From Akkermansia sp. (lineage in GTDB: Bacteria > Verrucomicrobiota > Verrucomicrobiia > Verrucomicrobiales > Akkermansiaceae), in contig JAFYWX010000034.1 of the NCBI GenBank assembly GCA_017546445.1, positions 1 to 42,216 of the forward strand: a DNA stretch of 42,216 nucleotides. The letters run 5' to 3'. Below, in pieces: positions 16,189-23,644 of the stretch (its first letter is position 1; the number at the start of each line of letters is the position of its first letter). Made by a program: the position numbers and the translations under genes. Under the pieces are notes generated by a model that saw nothing but the letters and a program-made list of their open reading frames with translations, ran no database searches and was not told the DNA's origin.

Positions 16189-17676
16189 ATGTCAGAAAAT
16201 GAACCTGCAATTACCGCTCCGGGTTCCTCCGAGGAGGAACTGATTGCCGTGCGCCGCGAGAAGGTGGGCAAGATTCGCGACCTGGGTGTGAATCCCTATG
16301 GTGGCCGATTCGATGTGACCACGAACGCGGGCGAAATCAAGGCAAACTTCGAGGAAGGTAAACAGGTGAAATTCCTGGGCCGCATCACGGCTCTGCGCGA
16401 TATGGGCAACACCCAGTTCTTCAGCGTGAGCGATGTGCGCGGTTCCATTCAGTGCATGCTGACCAAGAAGTCCATGGAGCCCGAGGCCTGGGCCCTCTGG
16501 AAGCTCTTGGAGCGTGGTGACTGGGTGGGTATTGAGGGCGAGACCTTCATCACCCGCACCGGTGAGCCCTCCGTGCGCGTGGCTTCGTTCAAGGTGCTTT
16601 CCAAGGCCCTGCGACCCATGCCCGATAAGTTCCACGGCCTGGCCGATATGGACATGCGCTACCGCCGCCGCCACCTGGACCTGATGAGCAATCAGGAAAG
16701 CGCTGACCGCTTCGTGAAGCGTTCCCTCATCGTGCAGGAAATCCGCCAGTACCTCGTGGACCGCGGCTTCCTGGAGGTGGAGACCCCGATGCTCCAGGAT
16801 ATTGCCGGTGGTGCTTCCGCCAAGCCTTTCGAATCCTACTACAACGCGCTCAAGAAGGCCGTGACTCTGCGTATCGCGCCGGAGCTTTTCCTGAAGCGTC
16901 TGCTGGTGGGTGGTTTCCCCAAGGTGTTCGAGCTGAACCGCAACTTCCGTAACGAAGGTGTGGACCGCCGCCACAACCCGGAGTTCACCGTGCTGGAGGT
17001 ATACGAGGCCGGTGGCGACTACGAGACCATGGCCACCATGATGGAGGAAATGATCTGCACCGTGGCCGAGAAGGTGTTCGGTACGCTGAAGTTTGACCAG
17101 TACGATGACAACGGCAACCTGCGCTGGACGGTGGACCTGACCCGCCCCTGGCGCCGCGCCGACTACAACGACCTGGTGAAGGAAGTAGCCGGTGCCGACT
17201 GGTTCGACCTGACCCCGGAGCAGCGCCGCTCCCGCGCCGAAAACGAGCTGCATGTGCAGATTGGCGATGACCTGAACGATACCGACGTGACCCAGCAGGT
17301 TTACGAGAAGCTGGTGGAGGAGAAGCAGGCCAACCCGCTCTTCGTGTGCCACGTGGCCCGTGACCTGGTGCCCCTGGCCAAGGCCAACCCCGAGGACCCC
17401 AGCGTGGTGGACGTGTTCGAGCTTGTGATGAACGGGCAGGAGCTCTGCCCCGGTTACTCCGAGCAGAACGATCCCGTGGAGCAGCTGGAGCGCCTGCAGC
17501 ACCAGGCTGGTGAGGACACCCAGAAGATTGACTACGATTTCGTGGAAACCCTGGAAAGCGGCATGCCCAGCGCCGGTGGTATCGGTATCGGTATCGACCG
17601 CCTCTGCATGCTCATGACCGGTGCCAGCTCCATCCGCGATATCATCCTCTTCCCGCAGCTGAAGAACCGCGGTTAA
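16189..17676 (+). CDS. lysS: Lysine--tRNA ligase, class II
   Basis: This 495-residue cytosolic enzyme charges tRNA-Lys with lysine using ATP. An N-terminal OB-fold anticodon-binding domain (about residues 55-160, with GRITALRDMGNTQFF) precedes the class II catalytic core. Motif 2 is FRNEGVDRRHNPEFT around 254-268, and motif 3 is GGIGIGIDRLCMLMTG around 463-479. Length and order match bacterial LysS. It is a single-gene unit with its own -10 box and a strong terminator. The long antisense frame opposite it is a codon-bias shadow. Confidence 0.97.
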   Translation: MSENEPAITAPGSSEEELIAVRREKVGKIRDLGVNPYGGRFDVTTNAGEIKANFEEGKQVKFLGRITALRDMGNTQFFSVSDVRGSIQCMLTKKSMEPEAWALWKLLERGDWVGIEGETFITRTGEPSVRVASFKVLSKALRPMPDKFHGLADMDMRYRRRHLDLMSNQESADRFVKRSLIVQEIRQYLVDRGFLEVETPMLQDIAGGASAKPFESYYNALKKAVTLRIAPELFLKRLLVGGFPKVFELNRNFRNEGVDRRHNPEFTVLEVYEAGGDYETMATMMEEMICTVAEKVFGTLKFDQYDDNGNLRWTVDLTRPWRRADYNDLVKEVAGADWFDLTPEQRRSRAENELHVQIGDDLNDTDVTQQVYEKLVEEKQANPLFVCHVARDLVPLAKANPEDPSVVDVFELVMNGQELCPGYSEQNDPVEQLERLQHQAGEDTQKIDYDFVETLESGMPSAGGIGIGIDRLCMLMTGASSIRDIILFPQLKNRG

Positions 17677-17689
17677 TTCCCGCAGCTCA

Positions 17690-17732
17690 GCACACAAAAG
17701 ACCGCCTCACCCGGGGCGGTCTTTTTGTGTGC
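17690..17732. terminator. Bidirectional terminator between lysS and the exbD end
   Basis: A long inverted repeat, GCACACAAAAGACCGCC-type on the left and GGCGGTCTTTTTGTGTGC on the right, has its loop around 17706-17713. It gives a T-run after the stem on both strands, so it can end lysS on plus and, at a distance, the minus-strand tonB-exbB-exbD transcript. Confidence 0.85.
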
Positions 17733-17820
17733 TGAAATGCCCGTGATAACGCGGCAATCCGAGCCCCTGCCTGCCCTCTATCGCCCTCTGCGAGGGCTCT
17801 GAGTCAGGGCCGCACCGCAA

Positions 17821-17895
17821 TGAAATCCGCCACTGGCATGGCGGCCTGAATGCGGTTTTCTCCGGTCTGAATTGCCCGGCGTTCGCCGGGCAGTG
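17821..17895 (+). repeat. Linker-hairpin array (copy related to 42064-42138)
   Basis: Hairpins CCGCC..GGCGG and GCCCGGC-GTTC-GCCGGGC (17875-17892) are joined by TGAAAT, TGAAT and TGAATT linkers. The 75-bp segment is largely identical to 42064-42138 read on the minus strand, so this is a dispersed repeat. The part at 17733-17820 holds one more hairpin (GCCCTC..GAGGGC near 17783-17797) and no gene. Confidence 0.75.
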
Positions 17896-17897
17896 CG

Positions 17898-18320
17898 TTA
17901 AGGCTCAGGCGCGTAATCAATCCGCACGGGAACCTGCTCTACATCAAGCCCGGCGGCGGTGAGGGTATCGAGCACCTCGATGAAGCGGGCCATGGAAGCG
18001 CCGCCGGCGGCGGAGAGCTGGATGGTGGCCGCGGGGTTCTGGCGCAGGAGCTCGCGCACATCTGCCACAAGCTGGTCGGCGGGGGTGAGCTTGCCGTTGA
18101 AGGCGATGCTGCCGTCATCTGCCACTTCGAGCAGGATGCTGTTGCGGTCTCCCTGGGTGCCGGCCAGGTGGTGGGTCTGGGGCACATCAAGCTTCAGCAC
18201 GCTGACCTGCCGCTTGAACTCGGTGTGCACAATGAAAAAGATGAGCAGGATGGTGAGGATATCGAGCATGGGCACGATGGGGATGCCTTGCTGCCCGAAT
18301 TTGCGTTCGTAGAGCTTCAT
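17898..18320 (-). CDS. exbD: ExbD/TolR-family biopolymer transport protein
   Basis: This 140-residue protein has a short cytoplasmic N-terminus (MKLYERKFGQQ), one membrane helix (about 14-36) with the key aspartate in IVPMLDILTILLIFFIV, and a periplasmic domain rich in beta strands (SILLEVADDGSIAFNGK and so on). Together with ExbB it uses the proton gradient to energise a TonB-type protein. The ORF extends upstream to 18407, but MKLYERKF at 18320 is the family-typical start and lies 10 nt after the exbB stop. It is the last gene of the tonB-exbB-exbD operon. Confidence 0.88.
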   Translation of the reverse strand: MKLYERKFGQQGIPIVPMLDILTILLIFFIVHTEFKRQVSVLKLDVPQTHHLAGTQGDRNSILLEVADDGSIAFNGKLTPADQLVADVRELLRQNPAATIQLSAAGGASMARFIEVLDTLTAAGLDVEQVPVRIDYAPEP

Positions 18321-18330
18321 GGCTGGCGAA

Positions 18331-18912
18331 TCAGGCGTTGCGGTTGGCGAGCAGGTCGGTGAAGCTCTGGTTGATGCGGGCCGCGCGGCGCTCCAGAGCG
18401 CGCTCAAAGCAGCTCAGCGCAATGGTGCCGGGCACAGCAATGGCCAGGCCGAAGATGGTGGTGTAGAGCGCCTTGGAGATGCCCAGGGCAATGCCGTCCT
18501 GCGCCTCCGGGGTGCCGAATACGCCGAAGATGTCTACAAGCCCCCAGGCGGTGCCCAGAATGCCGAGCATGGGGGCAATGGTGGTGATGATGCTGATAGT
18601 GGCGAGCCCGGCGCGCTGGCGGTCGATGATGCAGCGGAGTCGGGCCTCCACCTGCTGCTCCAGCGCTGGGCCGGCGGGCTGGGTGCAGAGGAAGCTGAGC
18701 ACCTGTGCCAGTTCATCCTGCGGGAAAGTCTGCGCTACGGATGCCGGGGGAATGCTGCCCGCAGCGGCGGCTTCGAGCTGGGGCAGGCATTTGTGCCGGC
18801 GGCTGAACAGCAGGTGGTACAGAATGGCTGCCAGCATGATGATGGAGCAGGCGAGCAGGGGAAGCCCGAAGGGATGACAGGCGGCAAAGAATTGGCGGAT
18901 GGTTTCGTGCAT
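18331..18912 (-). CDS. exbB: ExbB/TolQ-family proton channel protein
   Basis: This 193-residue inner-membrane protein has three helices: one near the N-terminus (LPLLACSIIMLAAILYHLLF) and two in the conserved MotA/TolQ/ExbB domain (ATISIITTIAPMLGILGTAWG and TTIFGLAIAVPGTIAL). The conserved run APMLGILGTAWGLVDIF is clear. It forms the proton channel with ExbD. It follows the tonB-type gene by 18 nt and precedes exbD by 10 nt. Confidence 0.9.
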   Translation of the reverse strand: MHETIRQFFAACHPFGLPLLACSIIMLAAILYHLLFSRRHKCLPQLEAAAAGSIPPASVAQTFPQDELAQVLSFLCTQPAGPALEQQVEARLRCIIDRQRAGLATISIITTIAPMLGILGTAWGLVDIFGVFGTPEAQDGIALGISKALYTTIFGLAIAVPGTIALSCFERALERRAARINQSFTDLLANRNA

Positions 18913-18930
18913 GGTGGTCTGGTGGGTTAA

Positions 18931-20124
18931 TTAGTCAAAGTTGAATTCGAAGATGAGTTCCATGAGCTCGCCGATGACGTCGGCTTGCACTTCCTGCGGC
19001 ATGGGTGGCAGACTGGCCTTGCGGATGGCCTTGAAGGTGAAGGATTGCTGGCTGATGCTGGCCCCGCTGCGGCGGATGAGCGCCATACTGTCAATCTGCC
19101 CGCGTTTGTTGATGCGCAGGCTGATGGTGATGGTGCCGGGAATGACGTCGCCGCGGTGTTCATCGCAGGCCATGTACCAGAAATGCGCTACGCGGCGGTA
19201 GACCAGCGCCTCGTACATACCGCGCGGGGTGGAGGCCACATTGAGAGCGGCGCCGCGGCCCAGCACAAAGCGTCCGCTGCTGCGGCTGCGGCGCTCGTAG
19301 GTGCGGAATCCGGGCTGCTGGGGCTGGCGCGCCAGACTGGGGTCGTAGAACACCTGCGGCGTTTGCGGGCGGGGACGGGTGGCCTTTCCGGTGCCATCGG
19401 TGGCTCCCTTGGGGGCGGCATGCTGCTCCCGCTCCTGCAGTGTGGTGGGCATCTCCTCCCGCTGCTGCTGCAGCTGAAGCTGGCCGCTCAGGTCATCGCT
19501 GAGGGTGAGGGATTTGGTGGCATCAATGATGCTGTCTTCCGCGTCCTGTCCCTGGGCTTCCGGGGCATCGGTGCCGTTCTGCTGTCCCTGTGCCGGGGCC
19601 TCTGCTGGCGGTGTGGGCGGCAGGGGCGGCTGTGGCAGCGGGGCTGGGGGAGCAGGCTGAGTTGCAGCCTCGTTCTTGCCCTCGTGTTCCAGGTCGCCCT
19701 CTTGGCGCTCCTGGTCAAAGGTGACCAGCTCCTCCTTTTCCTCGCCATTCTGGGCGGGGGCCGGGGCATCGGTGCGGCGGTGGGCGGCATCCGGCGCACT
19801 GGCAGCGCGGGTGTTGCGCTTGCCCTCGTAGTCCGGCTGGTCGGGCAGGGCCTGCGGCGTATCGGCGCTGGTCTTGGCAAAGGGCTTTTCTTTGGTCGGC
19901 TGCTCCGGCTTCTGTGGAGCCTCTGCCGCCTGCTTCTTCTCCGCATCCGCTTTTTTACGGGCCGCTGTGCGCAGCACCTGCACAGCCCGTGCCTTGCGTG
20001 GCTTCTCCTGGCGTTTCACTTTTTCCTGCGGCGGCAGAAGCAGCAGCAAACAGGCCAGCAGCACATGCAGCAGCAGTGAGAGTGCCACGCAAAGAAGCAC
20101 CCTCGGAATCCGTTTCTGCTGCAT
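18931..20124 (-). CDS. TonB-like energy transducer, Pro-rich
   Basis: This 397-residue protein has one N-terminal membrane helix (VLLCVALSLLLHVLLACLLLL), a long periplasmic linker rich in Pro, Ala, Gln, Glu and Lys (about 35-270) and a C-terminal TonB/TolA-like domain (about 290-397, with GTITISLRINKRGQID and FTFKAIRKASLPPMP). It should carry energy from ExbB/ExbD to outer-membrane receptors or act as a TolA analogue; no receptor gene is nearby. The ATG at 20124 is chosen over the in-frame GTG at 20133, as a -10-like TACAGT (20139-20134) ends 9 nt before it. Confidence 0.85.
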   Translation of the reverse strand: MQQKRIPRVLLCVALSLLLHVLLACLLLLLPPQEKVKRQEKPRKARAVQVLRTAARKKADAEKKQAAEAPQKPEQPTKEKPFAKTSADTPQALPDQPDYEGKRNTRAASAPDAAHRRTDAPAPAQNGEEKEELVTFDQERQEGDLEHEGKNEAATQPAPPAPLPQPPLPPTPPAEAPAQGQQNGTDAPEAQGQDAEDSIIDATKSLTLSDDLSGQLQLQQQREEMPTTLQEREQHAAPKGATDGTGKATRPRPQTPQVFYDPSLARQPQQPGFRTYERRSRSSGRFVLGRGAALNVASTPRGMYEALVYRRVAHFWYMACDEHRGDVIPGTITISLRINKRGQIDSMALIRRSGASISQQSFTFKAIRKASLPPMPQEVQADVIGELMELIFEFNFD

Positions 20125-20228
20125 ACCGTTCACTACTGTACCAGTTTGCCATGATGCTCCGCGATGCGCAAGCCTGCTTCATGTCACCTGGAAGTACAAT
20201 TTACAAGTGGGAGCTTTTAAAAACACTG

Positions 20229-20355
20229 CAAATGGCGATTTGGCGGGGGCTCAAATCTTTCGGAGCACGGGACTTCAGTCCCGAAAACTCAAGCGATGAG
20301 GGACTAAAGTCCCTCGCTCCGACAAAAAACAGTTGCCCGACAAACTCCCATTTTG
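20229..20355 (+). repeat. Structured repeat, copy B
   Basis: TCGGAGC (20260-20266) pairs with GCTCCGA (20316-20322) around GGGACT-TC-AGTCCC and GAGGGACT-AA-AGTCCCTC. Outer arms AAATGGCGATTTG and CAAACTCCCATTT are imperfect inverted repeats. It lacks the left arm with terminal inverted repeats seen in copy A. The rest of 20125-20503 holds no gene. Confidence 0.85.
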
Positions 20356-20380
20356 CTGGTAACTTCGACTTATTAGAAGC

Positions 20381-20397
20381 GGAGAATTAAATTCTCC
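20381..20397. repeat. Palindrome of the array linker
   Basis: GGAGAATT and AATTCTCC flank a single A. This is the linker of the 3291-3645 array written as a 17-bp palindrome, upstream of the ferritin gene. Confidence 0.6.
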
Positions 20398-20489
20398 TTT
20401 GTACATCAAAATATTGTAAATTGCCGCGATTCCTGAAACCGATTTTCTCTGTTGGACTAACAGTGATACTATTTCTGCGTGGCTGGGGG

Positions 20490-20495
20490 TATGAT
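20490..20495 (+). promoter_or_regulatory. -10 box of the ferritin gene
   Basis: TATGAT ends 8 nt before the ATG at 20504, again leaving almost no leader. No good -35 box is visible at 16-18 nt spacing. Confidence 0.45.
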
Positions 20496-20503
20496 ACGCG
20501 GGT

Positions 20504-21004
20504 ATGAACCCGATTATTGTTGATGCTGTGAACCGGCAGATTAAGCTGGAGTTTGAGTCTGCCTTCCTTTACCTTGCTTTCTCCGGGAATCTTCGCCAAT
20601 ACGGCCTGCCGGGCATGGGGCATTGGATGCGCGAGCAATACCGCGAGGAATGCGGCCACGCTCTGCGTTTTGTCTCGCATCTGGAGAACCGCCGGGCGAA
20701 GGTGCTCATCCCCAGCGTGGCCGCACCGGAATATACGTGGGAAACGCCGTTGGATTTGTTCCGCATGTCGCTGGAGCATGAGCGCCGCATCACGGCCTCG
20801 ATTCACGAGCTGCTCACCCTCTGCCGTGAGGAGAAGGAATACGCCACGCAGTGCCTCCTTTTCGATTATGTGAAAGAGCAGGTGGAAGAAGAACTGCAGG
20901 TGGAGGAAATCGTGGATATCATGACCCTCTGCGGCTCCCGCATAGATGAATTGCTGAGCCTGGACCAGAAGCTCGCCGCCCGAACCACCCAGGCGTGGGA
21001 GTAA
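20504..21004 (+). CDS. Ferritin, iron storage
   Basis: This 166-residue four-helix-bundle protein matches bacterial non-haem ferritin (FtnA type) in length. The ferroxidase centre is visible: Glu16 (KLEFESAFLYLA), then Glu49 and His52 (YREECGH), an acidic helix around 92-94 (LEHERR) and VEEELQVEE near 126-134. It stores iron as a mineral core in the cytosol and limits Fenton chemistry. It is a single-gene unit; its stop is followed 5 nt later by a tandem heptamer array. Confidence 0.93.
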   Translation: MNPIIVDAVNRQIKLEFESAFLYLAFSGNLRQYGLPGMGHWMREQYREECGHALRFVSHLENRRAKVLIPSVAAPEYTWETPLDLFRMSLEHERRITASIHELLTLCREEKEYATQCLLFDYVKEQVEEELQVEEIVDIMTLCGSRIDELLSLDQKLAARTTQAWE

Positions 21005-21009
21005 GGGGA

Positions 21010-21044
21010 TTGACTATTGACTATTGACTATTGACGATTGACTA
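21010..21044 (+). repeat. Heptamer array (5 x TTGACTA) after ferritin
   Basis: Units are TTGACTA three times, TTGACGA and TTGACTA. Each holds TGA; the TTGACTA units read TAGTCAA on the other strand and hold TAG. A related array in the opposite orientation lies at 31678-31705. Confidence 0.9.
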
Positions 21045-21047
21045 TTA

Positions 21048-21081
21048 AAGAATTCCGCGGGCGTATGCCCGCCTGAATTTT
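21048..21081. repeat. Single linker-hairpin unit
   Basis: GCGGGC-GTAT-GCCCGC (21057-21072) is flanked by GAATTCC and CTGAATTTT, the same architecture as the hairpin arrays. A degenerate version is seen near 210-232. Confidence 0.6.
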
Positions 21082-21083
21082 AA

Positions 21084-21111
21084 TTAATCACTAATCCCTA
21101 ATCATTAATCA
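21084..21111 (-). repeat. Heptamer array after the exonuclease stop
   Basis: On the minus strand the units are TGATTAA, TGATTAG, GGATTAG, TGATTAA, starting directly after the exonuclease stop codon TAA (21114-21112). It is the same family as the arrays at 2153 and 5216. Confidence 0.85.
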
Positions 21112-21714
21112 TTAGCTTTCGCTCACAGCGAAAGCGATGTCCTTCAGGGTGGTGCGGTGCATGCTGAGGGCGCTGACCAGGGTGCGGAGCAGCTGGAGGG
21201 AGGCGGCGGCGTCGTAGAGAGCATCGTGCCAGCGGGCGTGGGTGGAGTCATTTACCAGGGCTGTGACTGTATCGGTGATGCCCAGGGCCTCGCACACGCA
21301 GGAAAGGGAATGGTCCGGTAAATCCGGGGCGGCCTGGCGGGCCAGGGCCAGGGTATCCACCCAGGGGCCGAATCCGTGGCCGGGGAAGCTGCGCAGGAAG
21401 CGTTTTTCCGTGGCGGGGTTATGCCCCAGCACCACGGCGCCGCGCAGCATATCGCGAATCTGCGGCCAGAGCGAGGCATAGGCCGGGGCATCGCGCAGCA
21501 TGTCGGTGGTGATGCCGTGCACCTTGGCGGCGCTCCAGCGCACCGGGCGGTTGCAGGCAATGTAGCTGGTGAACAGGCGGGGCGTTTCAGAGAACAGCCC
21601 CTCCACGCGTACGACGCCAATCTGCACCGGGCAGTCGGTCTCGCCCGGTGCGGTGCCGGCGGATTCAAAATCGATGGCCGCCCAGCTCAGGTCTTCCAGT
21701 GCCGTGTGCTTCAC
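21112..21714 (-). CDS. DnaQ-like 3'-5' exonuclease
   Basis: This 200-residue protein has the DEDDh exonuclease fold: motif I AAIDFESAG (Asp15, Glu17), motif II LGHNPATEKRF (about 96-106, where the usual Asp of HNAxFD appears as Glu103), VDTLALAR near 119, and motif III HARWHDALYDA (His163, Asp168). Such proteins are proofreading-like or RNA/DNA-trimming exonucleases; it is too short for PolC and no polymerase is adjacent. The open frame extends to 21861, but that part lies inside mtaD in another frame. The GTG at 21714, one nucleotide after the mtaD stop, is the likely start and implies translational coupling. Confidence 0.82.
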   Translation of the reverse strand: MKHTALEDLSWAAIDFESAGTAPGETDCPVQIGVVRVEGLFSETPRLFTSYIACNRPVRWSAAKVHGITTDMLRDAPAYASLWPQIRDMLRGAVVLGHNPATEKRFLRSFPGHGFGPWVDTLALARQAAPDLPDHSLSCVCEALGITDTVTALVNDSTHARWHDALYDAAASLQLLRTLVSALSMHRTTLKDIAFAVSES

Positions 21715-21715
21715 C

Positions 21716-23020
21716 TTAATTCTGTTTCTGCCAGCCGTGAATGGCCTGAAGCTCTGCGCAGAGGGCGGCATAATCGCAGGTGAGGAACTGGCCGTCGCGG
21801 TAGAGTTCCTGGCCATCGACCACGGTGAGCTTGTTTTCCAGACCTGAGGCGGCGTACACAATGTTGGACACGATGTTGTGCACCGGTTGCATGTTCGGCG
21901 TGGTGAGGTCCAGGGCGATGAAATCGGCCTTCATGCCGGGTTCCAGAATGCCGATGAGCGGGTCGTGCAGGGCATCGGAGCCGCCGCGGGTGGCCATGTC
22001 GAGCGCCATTTGGGCGGGGCAGGCGGTGGAGTCGAGGTGCGTGACCTTCTGCAGGAGACTGGCCATGTACATCTCACGCACCATGTTCTGGGCGTTGTTG
22101 CTGGCGGGGCCGTCGGTGCCCAGAGCCACGGGGATGTGGTAGCGCTGCATGGCACCGATGGGGGCCACGCCGCTGGCCAGCTTCATGTTGCTGGCGGGGT
22201 TGTGCACCACGGCGCAGCGGCCTTCGGCCAGCAGTTCCATATCGCGCTCATCTGCATGTACTACGTGGAAGAAGGTGCTGTCCGGCTGGAGCAGGCCCAG
22301 GCTCTCGCAGTACGGAATGGGGCGCATGCCGAAGTTCTGCAGGCAGGTCTGGGTTTCGGCCTCGGTCTCTGCCAGGTGCATGCCGAAGAGGGCTCCGGTT
22401 TCGTCTGCCAGGGCGCGGCACTTGGTGAGCAAGTCGGCATTGGTGGTGTAGGGCGCATGCGGCAGCACGGCCTGGCGGATGCGCGGGTGGCCCTTCCAGG
22501 CCTCTGCCTGGGCGCGCACCAGGTCGAAATAAGCCTCGGCATCCTTGCAGGTGAGGGAGGGGAAGAACTGCGTGACGCTTTCGCCCATGACGGCACGCAT
22601 GCCCAGCTTGTCCGCAGCGCGGAACACGCTGTTCTGGTGCATGTACATGTCGTAGAAGGCAGTGGTGCCGGTGCGAATCATCTCTGCCAGGGAGAACATG
22701 GCCCCCAGCTCCACCAGTTCGGGGGTGAGGCGTGCCTCTGCCGGGAAAATATCCTGCGTGAGCCAGTCCATGAGCGCCTTGTCATCCGAATACCCGCGCA
22801 GCAGGCTCATGGAGACATGGGTGTGGGCATTGATAAGGCCGGGCATGATGACGGCCTTGCCTAAATCCACGCGGCGGGCATCCGGGAAGAGAATCTCGAG
22901 CAAATCCGTATGCCCCACAGAGAGGATTTTGCCGTCCTCCACGGCTACAGCGCCCTTTTCCAGAATGTCGCGAGCGTCATTCTGGGTGACTACGTAATCG
23001 GCGGTATAAAGCGAAATCAT
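21716..23020 (-). CDS. mtaD: 5-methylthioadenosine/S-adenosylhomocysteine deaminase
   Basis: This 434-residue amidohydrolase-superfamily enzyme deaminates methylthioadenosine and S-adenosylhomocysteine to their inosine forms. Metal-binding and catalytic sites are visible: His66 and His68 (NAHTHVSMSLLRG), His188 (VLPHAPYT), His215 and Glu218 (HLAETEAE), the HVVHADERD segment near 252-260 and Asp303 (LGTDGPASNN). The N- and C-terminal strands form the small beta-sandwich of the family. Other cytosine- or guanine-type deaminases share the fold, but the GMHLAET and TDGPASNN patterns favour MtaD. It begins 18 nt after the membrane-protein gene and is coupled to the exonuclease gene. Confidence 0.9.
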   Translation of the reverse strand: MISLYTADYVVTQNDARDILEKGAVAVEDGKILSVGHTDLLEILFPDARRVDLGKAVIMPGLINAHTHVSMSLLRGYSDDKALMDWLTQDIFPAEARLTPELVELGAMFSLAEMIRTGTTAFYDMYMHQNSVFRAADKLGMRAVMGESVTQFFPSLTCKDAEAYFDLVRAQAEAWKGHPRIRQAVLPHAPYTTNADLLTKCRALADETGALFGMHLAETEAETQTCLQNFGMRPIPYCESLGLLQPDSTFFHVVHADERDMELLAEGRCAVVHNPASNMKLASGVAPIGAMQRYHIPVALGTDGPASNNAQNMVREMYMASLLQKVTHLDSTACPAQMALDMATRGGSDALHDPLIGILEPGMKADFIALDLTTPNMQPVHNIVSNIVYAASGLENKLTVVDGQELYRDGQFLTCDYAALCAELQAIHGWQKQN

Positions 23021-23038
23021 GGCAGGATGATGAAAGAG

Positions 23039-23617
23039 TTACCAGAACAGGCCGGCGCAGGTGCAGATGCTCAGGCCATAGATGAAGTTGAACACGGCAA
23101 TGCCGGAGATGAGGCGCGGACGCTGGCCCAGCCAGTTCATCCAGTCGCGGAAGAGGTAGGGCTTGCCCACCCAGAACATGGCAACGGTGAGCACCGGGTA
23201 CCACCACAGGGGGATGAGGATGCGGGAGTGCGGGTCTTTGAGGAAGGCGGCGCTCATGGGCACAATGGCCATGAGCAGCAGGAAGAAGCCCAGCGCGCGG
23301 GCGAAGAGTTGTTCCTTGGCCATGCTGCTCATCACGAACCAGATAACCGGGCAGAGGATGAGGAGAATGCCGCGGAAACTCTCGAACTCAAACAGCGGCA
23401 TGCACAGCGGGTTCCAGTCTGCCTTGAAGAGCAGCAGCGCCACCCACAGGAAATCGATGCCCAGCAGCACGGTGCCGGCGCTGCTTTTGGCGTGCACGCT
23501 GGTGAGCTGGCGGCGGAATTTCTCCGGGCAGAGCAGAACGTACAGGCTCAGCAGCATGAGTACCATGCCCATGATGAAGCCCGTGGGGGCCAGGGAGAGT
23601 GATTCGTAGATATGCAT
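23039..23617 (-). CDS. Integral membrane protein of unknown function
   Basis: This 192-residue protein has about six hydrophobic segments (for example GFIMGMVLMLLSLYVLLC, GTVLLGIDFLWVALLLF, ILLILCPVIWFVM and ALGFFLLLMAIVPMSAAF). I do not recognise a family and see no catalytic motif. It lies between corC (27 nt upstream) and mtaD (18 nt downstream) on the same strand and is probably co-transcribed with them. Confidence 0.75.
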   Translation of the reverse strand: MHIYESLSLAPTGFIMGMVLMLLSLYVLLCPEKFRRQLTSVHAKSSAGTVLLGIDFLWVALLLFKADWNPLCMPLFEFESFRGILLILCPVIWFVMSSMAKEQLFARALGFFLLLMAIVPMSAAFLKDPHSRILIPLWWYPVLTVAMFWVGKPYLFRDWMNWLGQRPRLISGIAVFNFIYGLSICTCAGLFW

Positions 23618-23644
23618 ATGGTTCAGGTGGTGAGTGGTTAAGGG

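Noticed and set aside
16192..17697. 501-residue ORF antisense to lysS
   Set aside because: It is a mirror of lysS codon bias, low in complexity (His, Leu, Val rich), without a family match by eye; lysS is certain.
18319..20079. Plus-strand ORFs of 203 and 364 residues opposite exbB and the tonB-like gene
   Set aside because: They are Gly/Leu-rich shadows opposite well-supported minus genes.
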